A stretch of DNA of 64,000 bases, taken from Echinometra lucunter (lineage: Eukaryota > Echinodermata > Echinoidea > Camarodonta > Echinometridae). The stretch lies in the NCBI GenBank assembly GCA_029962745.1, contig CM057166.1, positions 323,714-387,713 of the forward strand, given 5' to 3'. The notes beneath the pieces are model-generated. The model was not told the origin of the DNA. It did not search any database and saw nothing but the letters and a program-made list of their open reading frames with translations. Positions 54,232 through 64,000 of this stretch are shown here, piece after piece. Position 1 is the first letter of the stretch. Each line of letters begins with the position of its first letter. The position numbers and the translations under genes are program-made.

Positions 54232-54247
54232 CCCCCCCCCCCCCCCA
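54232..54247. repeat. Poly-C run
   Basis: About 15 consecutive C residues. Confidence 0.9.
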
Positions 54248-55693
54248 ATCTTTCCCAGACTGTGAAGTGTGATTTGTATGATAAATACATGTACTACGCA
54301 ACCAATACATGTATGTTTCAGTTTTTGGTGTTTGCATTTATGTAGTAAATGAGAAATGACGTTTTAACATTGTCTCATGCATCTATGAACAACCTTAGTT
54401 CTATTTCGAAATGATGCTCAGACCCTAGTTTCCATATACATTTCATTGTACATCATTTCATTAGCGTTCAGACACACAAAGTTATCGTATACATTTCGCT
54501 AAACTGTTTCGGTGAAGCTATACCATTTTGATATCTAGCCATTCTACAATTTTTTTGTTTGTTTAAACACAGGCTTGGAAGTACATTATAAGAAGTGATA
54601 CAACCGTATTCTGTATGGTACATTATTATGTAGATATAGATGAAATTAAATTTTTTTGATAAGCTTGCAATTATTTGCATGTTTCCATGAGAATACAAAC
54701 TTATTTGTTTGATTTCTTTACACTACATGTTTAAATGATACAAATGACATGTTCATATTTTAATGATTATATGACCAACAAAGTCTAACCCATAGAATCA
54801 CAAGATAACATAAAAATAATGTAATTTCACATTTCTGAGACATTGAAAACTCCATTAGCTGTGTGATGTTGATCATATAGAGAGTAGCAAAGGTTGACTT
54901 ATCTCAAACAATAATGATGATAAAATAGATATTTTGAGCAATTTACGTGTGGAATAGGGCAGTTTCAATCAATATTACCATTATCAGCTTTTGCTCAAGT
55001 ACATAGTTAATGCACTTTGCTCCCATGTTATATTTGCTTAAAAAATAAAACTTGTGTATAAAAAGAATAGGAAAATGGCCCAATCAGCTTTTGGGTAAAT
55101 TCAGATTTCTGTGGGTCTATAGTTTTGTCTTATCTAAGATTTTTGTGGATTATTTGCCATTTCACAATATGTCTCGTTTCCCATGTTCCTATCAGTCATG
55201 TAGAGTAGGTTACATAGCTCGACAGGGTTGGGGTATCTAGCTTTATATCTAATTGAAAAAAAAAAAATGAAATAAGTGATGAATGTATGTAATGATGTAA
55301 AATGATATAGATCTGGTTCTTTTCTGTTGTTTGAGAACAGTGTCATCATGGAAGTTAGTTCATGATAGGTTTTTATTGATCTTTTATAAATGAAGATAAA
55401 AGGGGTTTATACATGACCCATCATATTCCTACATGCACCCCTTTGCTCAAATATTTGCAAGTATTCTGGATTTTGGGATTGCAGTTCACCATTTTAGTTG
55501 AAGTTTTACAGTGATAAGTATTGTCTTCTGGAAGTTTCATAACCATTGCAAGTACATATTTCTTAATGAGATTTTTTTCTGTAAATAAATGTGAACTCAT
55601 GAATACTCGTCTTTGAAATTCAAAGTAGTGAATTGCATTTTGTAGCAAAATTATCGTTAAACATGCATATTTTTTTCTCTCTTTATATTACAG

Positions 55694-55753
55694 CCCACAG
55701 GGCACGTCACAATCACTGCAACCTGCTTCAAAGATGACAGTGCTACTCCAAAG
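55694..55753 (+). CDS. 60-bp coding exon of an unidentified + strand gene
   Basis: A strong polypyrimidine tract and acceptor (TTTTTTTCTCTCTTTATATTACAG) and a donor AAAG|GTAAGA flank exactly 60 bp, open in the frame PTGHVTITATCFKDDSATPK (phase 0 to 0). GC is higher than the surrounding DNA. Being divisible by three, it could be an alternatively used cassette. I do not recognise the protein. Neighbouring exons must be several kilobases away. Confidence 0.6.
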
Positions 55754-56107
55754 GTAAGACTTTCCTCCACTTTTCAAAAAATTCTCACTTATAGTGTGAT
55801 ATCGGGACACACTCATGTTTTCTTCTTCTTTTTTTCAAAGAAATGTTTTTGAATAAATCTTTATGAGGTCTTTTGCAAGAGTGTGACTGTTTACAAGAAT
55901 ATGTTTTAGTTCACAGGGGCTCCTTTTAGATTAGCTTTCAAAAAAGTGAGGTTTGTTGCAGATATTTGTAAAATCATTTATCTTACAATGTAGTTCAAGC
56001 TTCTACCAGCCTTATTTGTAGGCAAGCTTTCATCCACTCCTGTGGCCTTTCTCAAGTCATTTTATTATTTACAGTATCTTATGTAAAAACTTCTTATATT
56101 TGTTTGT

Positions 56108-56820
56108 TATACCCTGCCAGACAAAGTTTGAAGGGGGTATAAAGGAATCAGCGTATGGGCATTAGGTTGGGCGGTCGGTCCGTTGCAAAGTTTGCAGATC
56201 AAACTACTTCATCAGTATTTGAGCATGCTTATGACATTTGGCTGACATGAAGATGTGCAAGACCTTTTTTTTTTGTTTGAATGTATCGGAAACTGCTTTG
56301 CATGGTAATGGCATATTATGGCAATAAATCAGGGGGAATATTGCTCATCAAACTACTTCCTCTTTTTTTTTTTTTTAAAACACACATACACACGTTGGTA
56401 GCAATATGCCTATAGTACGATGATTTATTTGATGTATGATAAAAGAGCAGTGTAGATAAAATGCCTTGCCCAAGGGCATAAGTGCCGTGCAGGGGATTGA
56501 ACCCCCGATTCTCCCATCTCCAGTCAAGCGCCTTAAACCACTGGACCAGGGCACCTCCACTAAAAAACTACATCTTCACCACAAGACTTCCAAACTACTT
56601 CCTCATTTTTGGAGCAATGCTCATGAAATTTGGCGCGCACATAAGTCTTGTGGCAAATATGTGCTAGACATATTTTGTTAATGTGTCTGAAACTGCTTTG
56701 CCATGGTAACGGCATATTATGGCTATAAATCAGAGGGAAATATTGCGGATCAAACTACTTCCTCATTTTTTGAGCAGTGCCCAAGAACTTTAGCATACCC
56801 ATTGGAGCAGGAGTATTAAT
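56108..56820. mobile_element. Tandem-core (mini-Helitron-like) element interrupted by a SINE
   Basis: It begins 'tataccctgccagacaaagt' and 'gggggtataaaggaatca', passes a CGGT/CCGT-rich stretch (56168-56185), then has imperfect ~160-bp units with 'agatcaaactacttcctcat', 'gagcaatgctcatgaaattt' and 'aaactgctttgccatggtaa'. The left arm, CCGT stretch and core repeats mirror the layout of 2416-3316 with unrelated sequence. Related units lie at 40430-40745. Confidence 0.65.
56363..56591 (-). mobile_element. tRNA-derived SINE, - strand, with 13-bp target-site duplication
   Basis: On the - strand the head reads like a tRNA: TGGTCCAGTGG (A box), then GGGGTTCAATCCCC (B box with T-arm). A body with 'tgcccttgggcaaggcattt' follows, and a tail ending in A(n) near 56363-56376. 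AAACTACTTCCTC is duplicated at 56350-56362 and 56592-56604. The target is a core unit of the surrounding element, which normally has this phrase once. Confidence 0.85.
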
Positions 56821-58377
56821 CACCTTCAGTTTGTTTTTGTTTTTGTTTTTACCTTTTTTAGAGCTCTAGTAGCATCGTCCAGGGTGAAATACACACCACT
56901 AAGTATTTTTCCACTATATTATTAAAAGTGAAAAAAAAAGTTTCTCTAGTTTGAAGAAATTTCATTACTTCTATGATTTGACATATAATACATGAATACA
57001 ATATTGTCTGTACTACATGTATGTATTGTATGTTCAATTGAAAACAACATGTCTTGATAGAAACTGAAAGTCCTTTCACAGTAATTTGACCAGGGTTAGC
57101 ATAAAGTGGGCTTCAATTTTATAAGCAGAGAGCTCAATCAGTTTCCTTTGGGCAGATAACTTATGAAGGAGCAGAAATCTTTGTTTAGAAGTAATTAAAC
57201 ATCAGGCATGCATTAATGAAACAACCATTTTGACTAACACAACTCTGTGTCTGTGGGACTGAATAGTAAGGGGAGAGAAAATGTTTTGCAAATGGAATCT
57301 AAACAAATTAGGGCTCAAAAAGGGACTTTAATGATCGAATTGCACTTCTCTTTCTGCGATTCAATTAAACAGCCTTCTCTTCAGGGAATGACGCAGATTG
57401 ATTAAAACAAAGATTTTCTTGTGATTTGACATTGTTCCTTCAAGGCCATGCCGAGCATTAATTTGGATAATCGAAGACAATTTGTACAAAAGTAATGGAA
57501 TCAATTCAATACCAGCTCGCTCAAGACAAGATCTCTGCTTCTAATGCATGCCTGATTAGTAGAACAACTTCAATACTAAACCTTCATTATAATGCAATTT
57601 TCCCATTATCATTAGAATGTGAAGTCCTAGAAAAAATTATGCCATGTACCTTTTTTGCAAACAAAAAAACAATTGGAGCGAGCCTTCCAGTGAAAGAGAA
57701 CTGGTAGAAATATTGAAAGAGGGTAAAGGAGATTGAATCCATGTCGTGAATAATTGAATTTCCTGATGTACAAATTTGATACCTGTAAAGGTCGTAGGAA
57801 GAAGCAAGGAAAAGAGAGAGAGGTTAAGGAAAAAGATGCCAGGGTGAATAAAAAGGAAACAAAAACCTTCGCAGGCGCGATCAGGTAGAAGAAGTAAAAT
57901 CTGTTATTTTATTTCATCCGTCTGTAATGGAATAAAAACCAGCTTTTAGCAGACCTGCAGAAAATAAAGAGGGGAAGTATAGACAATTATTTCCATCCAG
58001 GATATTCCACCAACTTTTTTCTCTCCTTGCTTTCTCTCTCTCAATATCTTCCTCTTCTTTTCCACGCTCGCAAACATGCAAGCGCAGAAATCTTTAAGAT
58101 GTTGCAAATTTCATTAAATGCGCCTGCTAGTCCACAAATGGACTTTTTTCTGGGCTTAACGGGCCAGATATCTCTTGATTATTAGATTTGAATTTGTATT
58201 TTGTGCATTTTCTGCATGAGTATGTCGGTGTTTCGTGCACTTCTGCAGGTCATAGGCAAGACAAATATAACCATGGATGGTGTATCAGGGCATACAGTAT
58301 GTAAAGACTGACTTTGACTAAGTGATTATTTAAATCTGCAGAGATGAAATAAGAAGATTTACTTTAGATTACCATTT
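56821..58377. other. Intronic or intergenic DNA with a possible conserved block at 57280-57700
   Basis: 57280-57700 is poor in simple repeats and dense in homeodomain-like ATTA/AATCAAT words, with AACAAAGAT (TCF/LEF-like) near 57406 and GACGCAGATTGATTA. This resembles a developmental enhancer, but no comparison was possible. Confidence 0.25.
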
Positions 58378-58713
58378 CTTCTACTTCTCCTATTTTTCTT
58401 CCTTTTCTTCCTTTCTTCTTCTTCTTCTTCTTCTTCCTCCTTCTTCCGTCTCTTCTTTCTCTTCTTCTTCTTCCTTTTTCTTCTCTCTCTTTCTTCTTTC
58501 TTCTTCTTCTTCTTCTCCGTTCTTCTTTTCTATTCTTCTTTCTTCTACTTGTCTTCTTCTTCTTCCTGCTTATTCTTCTTCTGCTTCTTTTTCCTCCTTT
58601 CCCTCTTCTTCTTCTTCCTTTCTTCTTCTTCGATTTCTTTTTCCTCTTCTCATCCCTCTCTTTTTCCTCTTCTCATCCCTCTCTTTCTTTCTCTCCCCTC
58701 TCTCTCTCTCTTC
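58378..58713. repeat. ~335-bp polypyrimidine tract (CTT/CCT)
   Basis: Almost pure C/T strand made of TTC, TCC and TC units with a direct 'ctttttcctcttctcatccct' repeat near 58638-58681. It can form triplex (H-DNA) structures in principle. Confidence 0.95.
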
Positions 58714-59880
58714 AGATCAAAATGTAGCTTACAAAAATACTTTTTGATAAAAGTTGAGTATACGCTATCAAAATACAGTCTTTTTTGTGCACCTGAAGAT
58801 AAGACAAAGTTTAGTTAACATTTGAAATGAAAATAAGATATAGATTGACTGTAAGCTAACCTCATTTTTACTTGATTAATTGAGAATGATTCAGTGAGAT
58901 TTTCTTTGAATTAAAAACAAAATAGCATATTTAAAAGAACAAATTGAAAAGAAAACCCTTGTTTTCAAGTACCTGTAGGTAATCATTAGCACTTCAAATT
59001 TATTTTGTAATCTTTTTTTTTAAAGATTTCTTCAAAAATAGATAGGAGTAAAAGAAATTAGTAATCAATTTTAAGAAAAGCTGTTTTACAAAATACAAAA
59101 GATATGCATGATTATGTTATCGCTTGAAACAAATACTTTAGCAATATGATATTCTACATCATATTTGTTTGAATAGAATACCAAGTGTTCATTATATTCT
59201 GTTGGAAGAAAGCTGAAGAGTTCCCACCCCATCCCTTCTCAACCATTCTATGAGTATATGAAATTCCATAGCCATCCCATAATAGTCATTAATTTCTCTA
59301 TGGTAACACAAGCATTCCAATACAGCCAGCATTCCGAATAGGGCATCGGATAGCTGCGGTGATGACGGCAGTAAAAAAAGTCACTAATTTATGGAATCCA
59401 GCACCCTTATCACCAATCAGCTGTTAGCCAACCCCTATGAAAAATAATCTGATTATTCAAATTAGAAGCAGAAAAATTGTCCCACACACCAGCTTTATAG
59501 TGTACCTTTCTTCCAACACACACTCTCACACACACCATTAACATTACACATGTTAGACACACACTCAATTCCTGTGCATTGTGTCTCCTTAACCATGTGC
59601 GTACTTTGTGTGTAGAAATAAGTTGTGTATATAGATCTATTAGCTAAGCTCAGCCCCCTCATTTGCATACACATCAAGTCACTTTTATGATGAAATATCC
59701 CAGTTTCAGTCCTATATTTTTTTCAGAGGATAGTAAGATACTTTTGATGCACTCCTTTACCTCTGTAGTATTTATCAGTCTCAACCCCTGCTCCACCCAT
59801 CAGGTGATGGAGTGAGTTTGGTCAGTTCCTACACACTCTCCTAATGACTAGCACTCCTCCAAACAGAGACATACTTGACT
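58714..59880. other. Non-coding DNA
   Basis: No exon supported. 59320-59420 is less AT-rich. Confidence 0.4.
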
Positions 59881-60135
59881 GACTGCCGCTTAGGATCTCC
59901 CCCAGCTCATGAGCTGGCTGACTGCTTGCCCCGTGAATGCATTGGAGTTTCCCTGGTTGACAGTGCACTCAGTCATACTCACACAGAGCAGTAGGGGAGA
60001 GAAAAAAAAAAGAGTATCGTGGAGAGACTTTTTATTTTGTATTGTCCACACGTGTGTGCATTTGAGTCGTGAACTCTTGATGTTTCGTGGGTGGAAGATT
60101 GGTGATGCGCAGGCAGGCAAGCTATTTAGAACTAG
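59880..60135 (+). promoter_or_regulatory. Candidate alternative promoter and first exon
   Basis: A less AT-rich block with a CACGTG E-box (about 60048) precedes an ATG at about 60080. The short frame MFRGWKIGDAQAGKLFRT runs into a consensus donor ACTAG|GTGAAT near 60135. This would be a short first coding exon on the same strand as 55694-55753, but its protein is not recognised and a chance frame is possible. Confidence 0.25.
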
Positions 60136-62760
60136 GTGAATGGACTAAGTTCATATCTTAGTCTTTTGTGAATTGTTTTTTTGAATACTTGGTCCAGACA
60201 AGACTTTCTAAGCTGATTTCATAGTTGGTTTTCATCTTGGAGCAGGTAATTATACCCCTTTTATCTGTAGTTTTGAAGAAAAAAAAATTGTTCAGTTAAA
60301 AAAAATACTGCTTTTGTAGCCATTTCTATCTGTTTATATTTGTTTAATACAGTAATGTACTTTGAATGTTATTAAAGGCAAAGAAACATGTAGAATTTGT
60401 CAACTTGCTCTGTATGCTTCATTTCAATTTTACTATAAATAAATCAGTAATTAATTGTCTGATTTTTCTGTACTTGGTGTAGTTTTCATGTAGAATTCCA
60501 TAATTTGCTCTTTTTTCAAAACTGCAATATCTTTTAAAAATGAAGTTTGTGTTTTCATGTGTTTAGGGAAAATGTAGATTGAAGTTTTACATGAAAATGC
60601 CACACTTCATGTATTTAAAAAAAGAAACAAAGTTAGGGAAACTGAATTTTCATGAATGCTCCATTTCTCATCATTATTTTCAACATTTGATGAATCAGAA
60701 TGTACTTTTGTTGGAATAAACATGGAACCCAATTAGGTAGTACAAAAACTGTTTAAGTTCAACTCTAATTGTTGTTTTTAAAAATGGCATTAAAAACCAT
60801 CCATTTGCCTGATATACATGTAGTGCTATTGTTAGAATAAAGCAAATTTATCAGAAGTACAGAAACATATTTTTGTGTGTGATTTCAACCCTGACATAAA
60901 AAATACATACAATTAGAAGATATTCTGATCAAAAGTCATGGAATTGCTATTCTAATGCCTCAGGGTACCCAATATTTTATTGGTTTTATGAAAATTTTAA
61001 CTGGGCAAGTATTATTTAAGTGGTTATAAAGAGCACTTATACCAGCAAATTTTGTCCTGATATTTTGCTCATTAGCCCTGTTTTTACTAGTGGATAAATG
61101 AATGACTCAGGATGTTGTAAAACCTGGATCAGGGCATGTCTTTATTTGAGAGCTTTTTGTGGTTTAGTCATTGATAAGTAAAGAAAAGCTTGTCTTTACA
61201 TCAAGCTTTAGGGAAAGGTTGTCAGCAAATATTTGCTTAAGGATTTTAGACCAGTCTGCCCAATTTTTGTTGGTGCTTGTTTGGAAATGTCTTGAGAAGA
61301 AAGAAAAGGGACCTTGGTTGAAGTTTGATTGCCTCAATTCATACCGATTGCTCTATTGGTGATAGTGATTATTTCTATGAAATAAATATTTTATTTCATC
61401 ATACATTAAGTGATTTTTTTTCATTTAACAGGAAAATTGGAAGAAATAGTGTTTGCTTTGAAAAAAGGACTGATTAATTCTAAAAATTGCTTTCTTTTGT
61501 GTGTCTTTAAGATTTTCGGCCCAAAAAAATTGTTTCATTTTGTCAAAAATAATTTGATTGCTTGTTGTATGATGAGATTACATGAGATTGTATAACTTGA
61601 CCAATCTAATGTTGAGTGTTTCCAGTCCTTATGATTTGGAGGGGTAAACATATATCTAATTTCAGAATTATCTTCTAATTTTAGAACAAATATTATGTAG
61701 ATATTATTGGCAAAAAAAATTGTAATCAGGGAAAATTGTATTAAATCAGCAGGCCTTGAATATAGCAATAAATGAGGGAGCAATATTTCAAAAGCTATTC
61801 CAGACGTATATATGAAATATCAAATTACATCGTCTCCAATTGAAAAATGGCAATTCTTGGCCACATGAACTTTTGGTTGGCTGTTATTTCAAGATCACAT
61901 AAATCTTGTTGTTTTCTTATTCTCGGGATAGTCATGGTATGATCAAAAGACGAGTTTATTGAATTTGTCTGATTCTGGTGGGGCTGGCCATGGACAATAA
62001 ACAATTTGTCTTTTAACAATTCACAATTTGGTTGGATGGGCATTTATCTTGAGGCACTTGGAAGATGTTGATATAGGAGTTTGCTTGTCATACTAGAGTG
62101 GACAAAACCCAAACTACATTGGTTGTGAGATCTCTTCTTTACAACACAATTTTACCTCAATGCATTAGTTTACTTGAGTGTTTGAACCACATTTTTGTTT
62201 CGCGTGGAAAAAAATGAGAGATACATTTGCAGAAACTTTACAGTTCTATTCAGATTGATATTCAGATTGTGTATTGATCCATATAATATATCGAAAACAC
62301 AGAAGATTGACCCCCACTGGCATTACATGAACAAAGTGTAGTCACAATATGGAGAGCAAATAGTTTTGTGGAAAAAAAAATGAAATTTTACCTGTATTTT
62401 TGGTAAAAACTGTTTAATGAAAGACCAGTTTAAAAAAAGGGCAAATGTTTAAAGAAAGTGCTGGTAATTCAGTTATATTAAACTTTCATGTTCTTTGGGT
62501 TTTGCTTACATTTCTTGAAAATTCTGTTACATGATATTGATAACAATTTTTTTTTTTTATTGGTATTTGTAAAAGTATTTTAGTGGGGATAGTTGCATTG
62601 TAGGCCTACTGGAAGAAAAATAAAGTACAAATGCTTGAAAGACAGTGGAACTGCAGAACCTTACCAAAAAGGGCATCTTTATTTACATGTACAGGGGCAG
62701 GTAAGCAGAAGCAAATAGCAATGGAAATTGTCAAATTGGTTAATATTTTATCATTTCCAT
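60136..62760. other. AT-rich non-coding DNA
   Basis: No supported exon or element boundary. Confidence 0.45.
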
Positions 62761-62761
62761 T

Positions 62762-62862
62762 TTGAACGAGAGTGAGGAAGATAGAGAGGATGGGAAAGAG
62801 AGAGCAAGGGGAGAGAGAGAGAGGGGGGGGGGAGGGAGGAAGGGAGGAAGGGAAAGAGAAAT
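62762..62862. repeat. Purine (GA)-rich tract
   Basis: GAGAGA, GGGG and GGAAGG units over about 100 bp. Confidence 0.9.
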
Positions 62863-64000
62863 AGTTTGGATGGGAGGGCATGGTGAGAAGCATCATCAGA
62901 TGACCACAAATTGTCATGCATGTAGAGGAGTATTCAAATATCAATGTGTGTTCTGTCATGCATGGACGCTGAAATTACCTATTGGTGACCATCGTGTTAG
63001 TCTACTTATATAGACCCTGTTCAGTATTGTTTCTCATATCTATGGCTATGACTGTGAGATCTAAGAATAACTCCAGTTATGCACATTATTTCATGGGTAA
63101 ACCATATCCAGAACTGTAGGATATTGAACTTTCTTTTTGGCTGTGAATTTTTCATGAACAACAAGCTTTGTATTAAAGTTTTAAAGCACAGAGCTGTAGG
63201 CTTTATGTTCTTTTTCTTGTCTCATCTTTCAAAAACCTCCCCTTCTCTCATCATCATTCACATAGTGTCAAAAAGAACATTTTAAAGTACAATTCATTCA
63301 AGTTTTTTGGTAGTCTGGAGGGTCTATATCTGGAAACTAATGACAAGGATACAGACCATGCCTGTGTGGCAGTTTGATAGTCTGTAAATTAGGCTGGTCT
63401 TTTGAAACTGAGCAGAGCAAAGAGAGATGTTACTCCCTGAGCTCCAGGCATACCTGATGCCAAAATTGTGGTGCAAATTTGTGGTGTGTACAGTGTAGTT
63501 ATTACAAAGAGACCTGTGCTTTCTCTGAAGAGAGATATATTGACTTGTCAGTGCCAACTTTCAGGAAGACATTCCTTGTAATTGGGTGAATTTCAGAATA
63601 TTTCAGAGTAGTTTTACATTATCTTTTCTGCAAAATATAGGCATACATGAAAAAAATAGTTTGACCCTTATTTTTTTTATCAATAGAGAGTATTATATAA
63701 AATCAAGAATAAAGTTGTATGTACAGTTTATCAAACCTAGGTTTTGCTAAAACCAGCTTTTAGTTTTCATCAGGTCTGTTGTTAAAGACTACTGAACATT
63801 TTAGGGTAACCCCCTGTTGCTCCAAGGGGCCTAGTCTATCAGGTCAATGACCCCTGAAGTATTGTACTTTCCAGTGGAGATGGGTGGAGGTGTGGTATCC
63901 CAATCCAACAATGACAATTGGCTGCAAAATTTGAGAAAAAGTTTTGTTCTAAGTTTCAAAGTGATGCCCATATTATGCAAAAATATAGTTTGAAGGCAGC
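62863..64000. other. AT-rich non-coding DNA to the window end
   Basis: No supported feature. Confidence 0.45.

Noticed and set aside
56375..56560. 61-codon - strand frame as a small protein
   Set aside because: It is the SINE head and body read through in one frame.
56440..56570. Functional tRNA gene on the - strand
   Set aside because: Good A and B boxes, but the acceptor stem is imperfect and a SINE body, A-tail and target duplication follow.

Overview
The window is AT-rich (roughly one third GC by eye) genomic DNA of an animal. Genes are broken by long introns with canonical GT/AG junctions, and the rest is packed with fold-back DNA transposons, 5'-truncated LINEs, tRNA-derived SINEs and simple repeats. 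The repeat types (ends resembling GGGCCCGTTTCATAAAAC, mini-Helitron-like elements with ~150-bp core repeats, many TACATGTA octamers) and the two recognisable genes suggest a marine invertebrate deuterostome, most likely a sea urchin or other echinoderm. The species call is inference.

Layout. (1) 3359-4146, + strand: the last two coding exons of an AGTRAP (type-1 angiotensin II receptor-associated protein) homologue whose 5' part lies outside the window or was not found. A mini-Helitron-like element ends 42 bp before its penultimate exon. (2) 4147-19585: 15 kb between two convergent genes, holding several fold-back MITEs, a LINE 3' fragment (15914-16465), a cluster of three CRE palindromes near 10.0 kb, and 3'UTR sequence. 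(3) 19586-33457, - strand: a complete eight-exon LRRC23 gene (344 codons, against 343 residues in human), the radial-spoke leucine-rich-repeat protein of motile cilia and sperm flagella. All splice phases close. A perfect match to the RFX X-box consensus lies 62 bp upstream of its ATG. Its introns carry a LINE reverse transcriptase that is itself split by a piggyBac-type MITE, a 734-bp palindrome with a target-site duplication, a MITE containing an 82-bp satellite, and a MITE with a telomere-like core. (4) 33.5-64 kb: no complete gene. There is one convincing 60-bp + strand exon (55694-55753) of an unidentified gene, a possible first exon for it or another gene near 60.08 kb, a possible - strand exon of a secreted or membrane protein at 43.2-43.35 kb, LINE fragments, a SINE inside a tandem-repeat element, a 500-N assembly gap (48938-49437) and long pyrimidine tracts.

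No prokaryotic-style operon, CRISPR array or intact autonomous transposon is visible. The most useful results are the complete LRRC23 model with its X-box, the nested transposon insertions that can be ordered in time, and the palindromic elements with readable boundaries.
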